Made by a program: the position numbers and the translations under genes. The notes beneath the pieces are model-generated. The model made no database searches and had not been told where the DNA came from. It saw only the letters and a program-made list of their open reading frames with translations. From assembly GCA_934364765.1 (NCBI GenBank), contig CAKRMO010000052.1, positions 1 through 7,296 on the forward strand: a DNA stretch of 7,296 nt, read 5' to 3'. Positions 1 to 5,573 of this stretch are shown piece after piece (the first letter of the stretch is position 1; the number at the start of each line of letters is the position of its first letter). The stretch is from an uncultured Bacteroidaceae bacterium (GTDB taxonomy: Bacteria > Bacteroidota > Bacteroidia > Bacteroidales > Bacteroidaceae).

Positions 1-1
1 T

Positions 2-79
<78 letters not shown>

Positions 80-83
<4 letters not shown>

Positions 84-116
84 AGTCCTGTAATCTCAAT
101 GGTTACAGGGCTTTTT
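80..116 (+). terminator. Element-borne terminator for the tRNA-Ala gene
   Basis: A 14-bp stem pairs AAAAAGTCCTGTAA (80-93) with TTACAGGGCTTTTT (103-116), with one T-G wobble and a 9-nt loop, followed by CTTTTTC. It starts three bases after the tRNA CCA and so ends the tRNA transcript. The A-run on the left flank means it could also act on leftward transcripts. Its sequence is unrelated to the chromosomal terminator at the other repeat, so integration replaces one tRNA terminator with another. Confidence 0.88.
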
Positions 117-144
117 CTTTTTCTGAATTTCGAGCGGGAAATCA

Positions 145-169
145 AAAGTGTCAACAGAAAGTGTCAACA
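145..169 (+). promoter_or_regulatory. Left-arm integrase binding sites (two AAAGTGTCAACA)
   Basis: The 12-mer AAAGTGTCAACA occurs at 145-156 and 158-169 with a 13-bp period. The same word occurs near the other end of the element beside the integrase gene (4690-4701, and inverted at 4718-4728). Short repeats placed on both sides of att are the usual arm-type sites recognised by the N-terminal domain of lambda/Tn916-type integrases. The repeat is seen directly; binding is inferred. Confidence 0.7.
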
Positions 170-482
170 AATTTCGTCACGGCTCTGTTTTTCTATTCGG
201 TTGCCGCGCTGTGTTGAGCAATTCAGCCCGCGCCGCGCTGACGTGGGTGCCTAATTTTCGGATGCATAGCCGGGTGTGTACACCTCCCTCCCCCCGCCGG
301 GGGTAGCGGAAAAAGGCGCGCCCCGTCGAGCGCCGCCCCACGCCCCATACTATGCAGCCGTTTGAGAGTTCCCGAAAAAACAATGAGGGGGCGGAAAACA
401 GGCGGCCTGCAAAAACTTTCGCTCACACGGAAATAAAAATGCCGCTTGGAATCCGTCCCCCATAAGGCTTATTCAGTTCATG
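170..482. other. Non-coding left end of the element, GC-rich
   Basis: No convincing gene is present. The stretch is rich in G and C with short hairpin candidates: GGTGTGTACACC at 273-284, CCCCCGCCGGGGG near 291-303, and GGCGC...GCGCC around 316-335. Open frames on the minus strand here lack a ribosome binding site and have low-complexity products. Such a region could hold the 3' untranslated end of the replication operon, a packaging or transfer site recognised by a helper, or simply decayed DNA; the sequence does not decide. Confidence 0.4.
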
Positions 483-920
483 TCATGCGCTTTTCTCAAT
501 CTGCTGCAGGATCTCAATGAGCCTATGCAGCACGTCTGGGTTATCGTCCAGCGCTGTCAAGTCAAGCCCGACACCCTTGCCGATGTGCATGGAGCACGTT
601 CTAGGGCTATAGTAATCCGGCAAGTGAAATACCAGCTTCCCGTGCTTCGGGTAGTATCTGACGACGTTTTTTGACGTCTCAAGCACCTCCGGCTCTTCGA
701 GCAGCCAATACTTGCAGAGTTGGTTCTTGTCGTCGAGAGCGCGATATTCCGCAGAATCTCCGCACTCTACTCGTTCTTTTCGCTCTGCGGATGTATGCCG
801 CGTGTGTTCTATAGGCCATTCCCTCCGTTCAAAAAATCTATTGCTGAGTCGGTAAAAAAACCGCGTCAATGCGGCCGCGCTTTGGCAGTTCGGTGCAATC
901 GGGTGCTTTGCATTACACAA
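483..920 (-). CDS. Hypothetical protein, last gene of the replication operon
   Basis: This is a 145-codon frame that opens with TTG and overlaps the helicase-loader stop by 8 bases, which suggests translational coupling. I do not recognise the family. The C-terminal two thirds look coding, with a charged, hydrophobic-patterned sequence such as KYWLLEEPEVLETSKNVVRYY and an ending with a predicted amphipathic helix (about residues 125-143). The first 45 residues are less protein-like and no good ribosome binding site precedes the TTG, so the true start is uncertain. There is no membrane segment or signal peptide. As the distal gene of the operon it could be a replication accessory or an element-specific function. 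No function is assigned. Confidence 0.6.
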   Translation of the reverse strand: MCNAKHPIAPNCQSAAALTRFFYRLSNRFFERREWPIEHTRHTSAERKERVECGDSAEYRALDDKNQLCKYWLLEEPEVLETSKNVVRYYPKHGKLVFHLPDYYSPRTCSMHIGKGVGLDLTALDDNPDVLHRLIEILQQIEKSA

Positions 921-1755
921 GGCCCATAATCCGGAGCGCTTCCTGTTCTTTTTCCCGCTGCTGTTCTGCGCGTCTACTATTGCCTAGAACAGGGATGGAT
1001 ACGGGGCACATAGAACGCAAACGATCGCAAACGCGCATTTTCCGCAAGTCTGTGCACGCATTCATCATGTCCTTCGGCGCGAGGTTCGACGTAACAATGA
1101 GCGGCTTCTTTGAAAGAGAGCGCGAATCAGTGAAACGCTCTATGACTTCCAGTGCGAAGTCTGTTTCTCGCTCTGCTCCAAAATCATCGAGCACGAGAAG
1201 GTCAAAGGAATTCAATGCACGCAACAACTCGTCGATATTGCCCCTTGGCGATTGGGCTGCGCTTACGAAGCTTTGAGATGAAAACATGAGCGCGGGAATT
1301 CCGTTTGAGATGAGTTCATTTGCAATGCAAGCAGCGTAAAATGTTTTCCCTGTACCAACACCGCCGGAAAGAAACAATCCGTAGCCTTTTTGCTTCAGTT
1401 CGCCAAAGTGTTCTACATACTTGCGGCACGTCTTGGACGCATTGCTATTTGCGGCATCATCCCGTGCAAACGAGAATCGGCCTTCCGTGTACATTCTGCA
1501 GAAAAGCGGCGACGCTTCGGCTTTTCTCCTCGCTGCGTCTACGGCTTTGCGGCGTTTTGACTTGTCGGCCTCGGCACGATCACACGCGCACTCTACTGGC
1601 CTCTTGACGCCGCCAATGAGCGCGAAAACAGGTTCATTGCAAATCGCGCAACGTTTCACGCCGTCCTCATCGGTAATGATGCCGCGCTTTTCAGCGGCGG
1701 CATTTCCGCGCGCTGCGCATCCAGCAAGCACAGAACTTGGATTGTTTTCGATCAT
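913..1755 (-). CDS. DnaC-like AAA+ helicase loader
   Basis: This 280-aa P-loop ATPase belongs to the DnaC/IstB/DnaI group. Visible motifs are Walker A GGVGTGKT (131-138), Walker B LLVLDD (186-191), sensor-1 VTSN (221-224) and an Arg-rich DRLR segment (244-247) in the arginine-finger region. The N-terminal part has a Cys pattern (C36, C39, C56, C58) that may bind zinc, then a basic helix (about 65-80). This layout is usual for phage and mobile-element loaders that place the host replicative helicase at an origin. The gene starts 3 bases after the replisome organizer stop, and an AGGAGG lies 13 bases upstream of the ATG, inside the end of that gene. It pairs with the organizer as a lambda O/P-type module. 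IstB was considered, but no IstA transposase or insertion-sequence ends are present. Confidence 0.92.
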   Translation of the reverse strand: MIENNPSSVLAGCAARGNAAAEKRGIITDEDGVKRCAICNEPVFALIGGVKRPVECACDRAEADKSKRRKAVDAARRKAEASPLFCRMYTEGRFSFARDDAANSNASKTCRKYVEHFGELKQKGYGLFLSGGVGTGKTFYAACIANELISNGIPALMFSSQSFVSAAQSPRGNIDELLRALNSFDLLVLDDFGAERETDFALEVIERFTDSRSLSKKPLIVTSNLAPKDMMNACTDLRKMRVCDRLRSMCPVSIPVLGNSRRAEQQREKEQEALRIMGLV

Positions 1756-1758
1756 ATG

Positions 1759-2490
1759 TTATCCCCAACCTCCTAAGTAATCGTCGTCACTTGGTATCCT
1801 GCTTCTTATCTGCTTGGCAGCAGGTTTCTCCTGATCTTCACGCGCCCATTTGCGCACAAGCGCTTTCCAGTTATGAACGGGTGTGCTGCCAATCGTCCAG
1901 CCCTTTGCGGCGTAGTTATCCACGAATTTCTGCGCATCAATCGAAAGCTGTTCTTGAGAGCAGAAACTTTCAATCTCTTCCACACTCGGAGCAACAAAGG
2001 GTGTGCGCTCACGCGCGCGACGTGCGCGCGGAACACTCACGCAGTCTTTGTTACTTACAGTCTTTCTTTCTATACAGTCTTTGTTATATACATTCTTTAT
2101 TACCGCCGGTTGAACCAGCGCCGGTTGAACCAGCGCCGGTTGAACCAGCGCTGGTAAATCCGTCATAGGTTCGGCCGTCTTGGTGGTGTTTAGTTGCTGC
2201 GTTGGTACATCGGACACCGTCCAGGCACAGCCTAGCAGCCTCCCGTTTTTGCCACGCTTTCGTTCTCTCTTTACATAGCCTTCCAACTCTAAGCGTTTTA
2301 AGCTTGCCGCGATTGCGTCCTTTCCGTCGTGATTGCTTACCTTAGACAGTCCAGCAACAGAGAATTCCCAGTTTGGCGGGTACGACAGCAGCAAAAGAAG
2401 CAATCCCTTATCACGCAATGAAAGCTGATTGTTGCGCACGGTTATATTCTGCATTGTCGTAAAACCATTGCGCCGCTTTTCACTCGCCAC
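1759..2490 (-). CDS. Replisome organizer / replication initiator with N-terminal winged HTH
   Basis: This is a 243-aa protein starting at GTG, preceded by AGGAGG with 6-bp spacing; the upstream stop codon lies directly behind that AGGAGG. Residues about 14-93 match the winged-helix domain of phage-type initiators (FTTMQN...LSLRDKGLLLLLLS...GKDAIAASLKRLELEGYV). Residues 94-165 are a linker with three PALVQ repeats. Residues 165-220 carry a tail with FVDNYAAKGW and NWKALVRKW, as in DnaD-like phage replication proteins. The expected role is to bind the element origin and recruit the loader encoded by the next gene. The linker DNA holds iteron-like repeats and an AT-rich tract, so the gene probably contains its own origin. 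The family assignment is confident; the origin role is inferred. Confidence 0.88.
   Translation of the reverse strand: MASEKRRNGFTTMQNITVRNNQLSLRDKGLLLLLLSYPPNWEFSVAGLSKVSNHDGKDAIAASLKRLELEGYVKRERKRGKNGRLLGCAWTVSDVPTQQLNTTKTAEPMTDLPALVQPALVQPALVQPAVIKNVYNKDCIERKTVSNKDCVSVPRARRARERTPFVAPSVEEIESFCSQEQLSIDAQKFVDNYAAKGWTIGSTPVHNWKALVRKWAREDQEKPAAKQIRSRIPSDDDYLGGWG
2042..2098. repeat. AT-rich tract with four CAGTCTTT repeats (candidate unwinding region)
   Basis: CAGTCTTT occurs at 2042-2049, 2058-2065 and 2075-2082, with a variant CATTCTTT at 2091-2098; the spacing is 16, 17 and 16 bases. The stretch is clearly AT-richer than the gene around it and lies directly beside the 15-bp repeats. In lambda-type origins an AT-rich segment next to iterons is where the duplex opens. 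On the protein side it encodes a linker with two NKDC motifs. The repeat is seen directly; the role is inferred. Confidence 0.6.
2105..2155. repeat. Three 15-bp near-palindromic direct repeats (candidate iterons)
   Basis: The unit GCCGGTTGAACCAGC is repeated exactly at 2105-2119, 2120-2134 and 2135-2149, followed by a partial fourth (GCTGGT, 2150-2155). Each unit is itself a near-perfect dyad, GCCGGTT-G-AACCAGC, as expected for a dimer-binding site. In frame it encodes the repeated PALVQ of the organizer linker. Iterons inside the linker of the initiator gene are known from lambda O and from Gram-positive phage organizers. Confidence 0.7.
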
Positions 2491-2493
2491 GCT

Positions 2494-2787
2494 TTACCTC
2501 CTGCGCACACTTGAGCGCGTGTTTTCTGGCCTGACCGGCACAAACGCATTCTTACCCTCTGAGCGGCTTGCGTTTGCAAAAGGCTTAGTTGAGTTCGCAG
2601 AATCGGCGGGAAAATCGCATTTACGCGGATTGCCGCCAATGCCCGCCCGCGCGGGATTGTGCCCGCTGCGATATGGATGCAATGCGCAGTCTGCGATTTC
2701 ACACCTGCGCACCTCTGCAGCATTCCCGCAGCAGCACTCGATACACTTTGCGCGGATTGCGCTCATAGGCGTGATTTTCTTACTCAT
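2494..2787 (-). CDS. Cys-cluster phage-type protein of unknown function
   Basis: This 97-aa protein carries a compact Cys motif, KCIECCCG...RRC...DCALHPYR (C15, C18, C19, C20, C29, C34), followed by SGHNP. The same kind of motif is found in small conserved proteins beside replication genes of clostridial phages and elements, and it probably binds zinc; the exact role is unknown. The C-terminal half is basic and Ser/Arg-rich with no fold I recognise. I chose the ATG at 2787 because GGAGG lies 8 bases upstream. An in-frame ATG at 2802 would overlap the preceding gene by 23 bases and has no ribosome binding site. The stop codon abuts the AGGAGG used by the replisome organizer, so translation is probably coupled. 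Confidence 0.8.
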   Translation of the reverse strand: MSKKITPMSAIRAKCIECCCGNAAEVRRCEIADCALHPYRSGHNPARAGIGGNPRKCDFPADSANSTKPFANASRSEGKNAFVPVRPENTRSSVRRR

Positions 2788-2983
2788 GCGCTTCGCCTCC
2801 ATCCGTGGCGACGCTCGTCCTGCTTTCCGCGTCGAGCATCTCCATCAAGAGCGGGACATTGATGTAATAGCGGGATTCGGCATAGAAGCCGGGTAGCTTG
2901 TTGCGCTTGAGTCGGGCGCGGAGCATCCCCTCAGGGAGGCCCGTCCCGTGTGCCGTTTGTCTGATCGTTTGAAAGTTGTTCAT
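2780..2983 (-). CDS. Excisionase-like small winged-HTH DNA-binding protein
   Basis: This 67-aa protein is the first gene of the leftward operon. GGAGG with 6-bp spacing precedes its ATG. The N-terminal FQTIRQTAHGTGLPEGMLRARLKRNKLPG (about 4-32) has the shape of an Xis/MerR-type recognition helix pair. It is followed by a short wing ending in the YYINVPLLMEMLD helix (39-51). Proteins of this pattern are common in clostridial integrative elements and are usually annotated as excisionase or DNA-binding. Plausible roles are directing the integrase towards excision and, as the promoter-proximal gene, regulating its own operon. It overlaps the next gene by 8 bases. The DNA-binding call is more certain than the excisionase role. 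Confidence 0.75.
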   Translation of the reverse strand: MNNFQTIRQTAHGTGLPEGMLRARLKRNKLPGFYAESRYYINVPLLMEMLDAESRTSVATDGGEAHE

Positions 2984-3026
2984 GTAAATCCTCCATGTAA
3001 GTATTTTGCAGCCGCAACGCCCTGAG

Positions 3027-3061
3027 AATTACTGTGCGTTATCGTCCTACACACTGTAATT
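3027..3061. promoter_or_regulatory. Inverted repeat over the start point of the replication promoter
   Basis: AATTACTGTG (3027-3036) and CACTGTAATT (3052-3061) are inverted copies with one mismatch. The second arm overlaps the -10 box and the expected transcription start. A related 15-bp dyad, TTACTGTATGTGTAA, lies at 3100-3114, upstream of the -35 box. All arms share TTAC(A/T)GT. Paired sites bracketing a promoter suggest a repressor operator. The binding protein is not identified, though the excisionase-like product is a candidate. Confidence 0.45.
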
Positions 3062-3087
3062 ATATCCTATTTTGTCGGTTTTTTCAA
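3059..3087 (-). promoter_or_regulatory. Sigma-A-like promoter of the replication operon
   Basis: On the minus strand, TTGAAA (3087-3082) and TATAAT (3064-3059) are separated by exactly 17 bases. The expected start is near 3052, giving a leader of about 70 nt before the excisionase-like gene. This is the only strong consensus promoter inside the element and should drive all five genes down to position 483, since gaps between them are 3 bases or less or the genes overlap. Confidence 0.85.
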
Positions 3088-3257
3088 CGCAACGCCTACT
3101 TACTGTATGTGTAAAATTCCAATAGCGCAAGATGTTGTGTTTGAAAACTTTCGACAAAAGCATGAAGGTTTTCGCGTTTCGCCGAAGAATATCACAACGG
3201 GTATATTATAGTGCACAAATGCGAGGACTAGTTTTTGTGAAAAACGTCGAATCGAAA
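3088..3257. other. Intergenic region between the two element operons
   Basis: No supported gene is present. It holds the TTACTGTATGTGTAA dyad (3100-3114) and a longer inverted repeat, GAAAACTTTC (3143-3152) with GAAGGTTTTC (3164-3173), which could be an operator or an RNA hairpin. On the minus strand TATAAT occurs at about 3209-3204, but no matching -35 box sits 16-18 bases away. This is where a phage would normally carry its repressor gene, and none is found. Confidence 0.5.
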
Positions 3258-3291
3258 AAAGAGGGGCAGGAAATCAATCCTGTCCCTCTTT
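3258..3291 (-). terminator. Terminator of the integrase operon, likely bidirectional
   Basis: A 14-bp stem pairs 3258-3271 (AAAGAGGGGCAGGA) with 3278-3291 (TCCTGTCCCTCTTT), with one wobble pair and a 6-nt loop. Read leftward, it ends in a run of T, so it terminates the integrase and 36-aa ORF transcript before it enters the replication promoter. The right flank is also T-rich. Confidence 0.88.
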
Positions 3292-3308
3292 CTTTGCCTA
3301 TTCTCTTG

Positions 3309-3419
3309 TTACGCTGCACGCAAAAACGACAGCGTCAGCTGAAGTTTTCGATCACTCGATTCGTCGAGCAAGCGATCGATCTCGCGCCGTAAGTACGCCC
3401 TCCATTCCTCGTCTGTCAT
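3309..3419 (-). CDS. Small 36-aa protein downstream of the integrase
   Basis: The 36-codon frame begins MTDEEWRAYLRREIDRLL and ends at TAA. Its ATG is preceded by AAAGGAGG with 7-bp spacing, an excellent ribosome binding site for so short a frame, and it starts 24 bases after the integrase stop. The product is highly charged and predicted to be almost wholly helical, with no signal or membrane segment. Similar short EEWRxYLRREIDRL-type frames occur near integrases and repressors of clostridial elements, as far as I recall, without a known function. It could be an integrase partner or a degraded regulator. Confidence 0.65.
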   Translation of the reverse strand: MTDEEWRAYLRREIDRLLDESSDRKLQLTLSFLRAA

Positions 3420-3443
3420 AGTTCACCCTCCTTTCCCCATGGT

Positions 3444-4667
3444 TCAGTTCTCTCCGCTCGCAAGCACGCTCTCGATGCCCTGCACCGTTCTGCGCTCGGC
3501 CTCCTCGGTGACGCCGGTATAAAAGCGCATGGTGGTGGCCGGGTCTTTATGGCCAAGAAGCTGCTGCACTTGTTTCAGATCCGCGCCGCCCTCCAGAGCG
3601 AGCGTTGCAGCCGTGTGGCGCAGATCGTGCGGGCTGACATTCGGCAGGTTGTGACGCTTCACAAATCTTGCTTGCCAGCGCGTCGGCACAGTTGGGTACT
3701 GCGGCGCATACGGGTTCACCGTGCTGCAGAAAATGTATGCGCTCGGGAGCAGCTTACCGTTGTATTTCTCCTCCTGCTCGTGTTTGAATGTCATGAGCAT
3801 GGCATATACACGCGGAGAGAGCGGAACGGTGCGGCTCTCTTTGCCTTTTGTCTCGCCGATGTGGATCTTATCCGGACTGTTCTTGTCAATCGTCACATTG
3901 CGCGCCACATTCAGCGTAAAGGTATCGCCGTCAATGTCTCCCCATTGCAGACCGTTCGCCTCGCCGCGACGGAGACCGCAGGTAATCAGGACGTTCATAA
4001 AGCAGCGCCAGAACAGCGGCTCACTCTCAAGCGCTGCAAGAAATCGCTGCGCATCCTTAGGCGCGAGAAAATCAATCTGCTTTGTCTCTTTGCGTGGCTT
4101 GTCCTTGACGGAGAGATACCTGCAAGGGTCGTCTTTCAGATACCCGAAGCGGAGCGCATAGTTGATGATGTTCCGGAGTGTCTGGTAGTGGCGGGTGATC
4201 GTGGTCGCACTGTAGGGCTTGCCGCTGCGCGTCAGCGCTTCGGTGTTCAGATACTTGATGTAGCACTTGACCGCTTCGGCATCGATCGCGCGCAGCTTCT
4301 TACTCTCGCCGAAGTACGCCACAATGTCATCCGACATATTGCGGTAGAAAGAAATACTGCTCGGCGTATGCGTGCCGTCCAGAACGTGATCCGGCCACCA
4401 GTGTGCACGGACAAACTCCGCGAGCGTGATCTTGCTTTTGTCCTGCGTCGATCCGTTTCTCTCGAAGCCTTCTTTCTGCTCTTGCTCCCATGCATCCGCA
4501 AGCCGTTCAACCTCGCGGCGTTCTTTTGCCGGAGTCAATCCCTCCGGTCGCTTGATCGTGCACGTGCGCCAAATTTGCCGATACTGCTCATCGCGCCCAA
4601 CACAGGTGCGGAAACGGTAGCTGACAACACTGCCGTCTTTCCCTTTTCTCGCGCTGATGTTTGCCAT
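3444..4667 (-). CDS. int: Tyrosine recombinase (site-specific integrase)
   Basis: This 407-aa phage/Tn916-type integrase has three expected parts. The N-terminal arm-binding AP2-like domain is about 1-65 (ARKGKDGSVVSYRFRT). The SAM-like core-binding domain is about 80-185. The catalytic domain is about 195-400. The catalytic set is complete: R233 in TCGLRRGE, K274 in GETKGKESRTVPL, H347 and R350 in SPHDLRH, H373 in LLGHKD, and nucleophile Y383 in MRFYTG. Length and motif order are normal, with no sign of decay. The ATG has GGAGG 10 bases upstream. The gene lies beside attR and reads away from it, and arm-type repeats overlap its upstream region, which may allow self-control. It should join the 54-bp core of the circle to the tRNA-Ala 3' end. 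Confidence 0.97.
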   Translation of the reverse strand: MANISARKGKDGSVVSYRFRTCVGRDEQYRQIWRTCTIKRPEGLTPAKERREVERLADAWEQEQKEGFERNGSTQDKSKITLAEFVRAHWWPDHVLDGTHTPSSISFYRNMSDDIVAYFGESKKLRAIDAEAVKCYIKYLNTEALTRSGKPYSATTITRHYQTLRNIINYALRFGYLKDDPCRYLSVKDKPRKETKQIDFLAPKDAQRFLAALESEPLFWRCFMNVLITCGLRRGEANGLQWGDIDGDTFTLNVARNVTIDKNSPDKIHIGETKGKESRTVPLSPRVYAMLMTFKHEQEEKYNGKLLPSAYIFCSTVNPYAPQYPTVPTRWQARFVKRHNLPNVSPHDLRHTAATLALEGGADLKQVQQLLGHKDPATTMRFYTGVTEEAERRTVQGIESVLASGEN

Positions 4668-4689
4668 GGCTGCACTGCCTCCAAACGAA

Positions 4690-4775
4690 AAAGTGTCAAC
4701 AAAAATACTCGAAAATAGTTGACACTTTTCATGTCTCTTGAAACATCGTACACGAAAAACACTGACGTGTCAACA
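4690..4775. promoter_or_regulatory. Right-arm integrase binding sites
   Basis: AAAGTGTCAACA occurs at 4690-4701, its inverse GTTGACACTTT at 4718-4728, and a weaker GTGTCAACA at 4767-4775. The first two form a large dyad directly upstream of the integrase ribosome binding site. The same 12-mer is doubled near the left end. This is the layout expected for arm-type sites. The TTGACA inside the inverse copies has no -10 partner, so I do not call it a promoter. Confidence 0.68.
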
Positions 4776-4816
4776 CTTTTCTGGAAGGTAAAAAATGATA
4801 ATTCACGTGAAGGACA

Positions 4817-4870
4817 TGAATGGCATTCAAGAGGTCAGCGGTTCGATCCCGCTTATCTCCACCACGAAAA
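4817..4870 (+). repeat. attR: 54-bp direct repeat, right copy
   Basis: This copy is identical to 30-83. It carries the original chromosomal 3' part of tRNA-Ala, from the anticodon stem to CCA and CACGAAAA, but no 5' half, so it cannot fold into a tRNA. It is followed at once by the native terminator. Confidence 0.95.
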
Positions 4871-4896
4871 GAGACATCCGATCGGATGTCTCTTTT
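4867..4896 (+). terminator. Original chromosomal tRNA-Ala terminator
   Basis: A 30-bp perfect palindrome: AAAAGAGACATCC, then GATC, then GGATGTCTCTTTT. It directly follows the att copy and ends in a T-run. Before insertion it would have terminated the tRNA transcript; now it is cut off from the gene. Its symmetry makes it equally usable from the right. Confidence 0.88.
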
Positions 4897-5033
4897 CATT
4901 TTAAAATCGAATGGAATGCAGAGAGCAGGCGCAATGGGCAGCTGCCAGCGGACTACGAATGGCGGGGCCGCTGACGCAGGACTTCGGCACCGCACGCGTT
5001 TAGTCTGTTGCCTTTTTTGGGGCTGCTTATTCG
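4897..5033. other. Intergenic, no recognisable feature
   Basis: This is the flank between the palindromic terminator and the membrane-protein gene. I see no clear promoter or conserved motif. Confidence 0.4.
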
Positions 5034-5513
5034 ATGGCGAAAGATGTGTCTGAGAATGCTGTCATATTGTCAGATGCAGATATTATAGCGGCACTGGCTG
5101 TGTATGTTTTGCTGTTCCTTGTTGCATATTTTGTTTTTTGTAATATGAGGTTCCTCTTTGCGAAGTATATGGTCTCAAACAATGACATTTGCGTTCTTTC
5201 ATTTCGAAAAAAATATTTCTATAAGTGGGCGGATGTGGAAGATGTATGCGTGTGCAATTTAGGACTCAGTAATAGTAATTTCCACCGTATTATCCGGTGC
5301 ACAAAGGACGCGTCTTTGGACAAAACAAAGTTTGCAAAGAAAAAAGCTATCTTATTTGGACAGACTTGGCCGTGGTGGCAGGATATGCAGTTTGCTGTGT
5401 TTCATATGAAAACGATTGCAATCCTTCCGTTTACGGAGGAGAATTATAAATTGATCACACAGTATTATCCTAATATCCGAACATATTCAGCCGATGCTCC
5501 AGAAAACCTGTGA
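5034..5513 (+). CDS. Membrane-anchored hypothetical protein (possible PH-like domain)
   Basis: This 159-aa protein has one hydrophobic segment at about 17-38 (IIAALAVYVLLFLVAYFVF). A soluble, beta-rich looking remainder follows, with VSNNDICVLSFRKKYFYKWADVEDV and, near the end, KTIAILPFTEENYKLITQYY. This pattern resembles small bacterial membrane proteins with a PH-like domain, where a strand pair is followed by W-x-D/E-V-E-D; the resemblance is a weak inference. The upstream frame is closed by TAG at 5001. The ribosome binding site before the ATG is poor, so the start may differ. It is clearly AT-richer than the flavodoxin genes nearby and sits next to the tRNA integration site, which hints at acquisition or a relic of an earlier insertion. 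Confidence 0.75.
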   Translation: MAKDVSENAVILSDADIIAALAVYVLLFLVAYFVFCNMRFLFAKYMVSNNDICVLSFRKKYFYKWADVEDVCVCNLGLSNSNFHRIIRCTKDASLDKTKFAKKKAILFGQTWPWWQDMQFAVFHMKTIAILPFTEENYKLITQYYPNIRTYSADAPENL

Positions 5514-5519
5514 ACAGGG

Positions 5520-5563
5520 AAAAATCCCCGGCGCGCGGTGAATACCGATAGCCGGGGAATTTT
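5520..5563. terminator. Bidirectional terminator between convergent genes
   Basis: The outer stem is CCCCGGC (5526-5532) with GCCGGGG (5551-5557), flanked by A-run and T-run. An inner stem pairs CGGT (5536-5539) with ACCG (5544-5547). It serves the membrane-protein gene on the left and the 57-aa gene on the right. It shares its core with the terminator at 5923-5963. Confidence 0.85.
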
Positions 5564-5573
5564 CATGATGCGT

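Noticed and set aside
350..463. 37-codon minus frame and the longer minus frames at 177-426
   Set aside because: No ribosome binding site and low-complexity, proline- or arginine-rich products; composition explains them.
913..1755. IstB of an IS21-type insertion sequence
   Set aside because: No IstA gene, no terminal inverted repeats, and the partner gene is a replisome organizer.
2105..2155. CRISPR-like short repeats
   Set aside because: The units are contiguous with no spacers and are in frame inside a coding gene; iterons fit better.
3132..3392. 86-codon plus frame in the intergenic region
   Set aside because: It crosses the strong terminator at 3258-3291 and the 36-aa ORF, and lacks a ribosome binding site, so I do not take it as the missing repressor.
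4696..4701. TTGACA as the -35 box of an integrase promoter
   Set aside because: No -10 box lies 16-18 bases downstream; the hexamer is part of the repeated arm site. The integrase promoter remains unlocated.
3549..4718. 389-codon plus frame opposite the integrase
   Set aside because: It is a shadow of the integrase gene, which has complete catalytic motifs on the other strand; the plus product is basic with no recognisable domain.
4729..4995. 88-codon minus frame containing GGDKRDRTADLLNAI
   Set aside because: It is the antisense translation of the tRNA-Ala 3' part in attR; this peptide is a well-known annotation artefact wherever this tRNA occurs.
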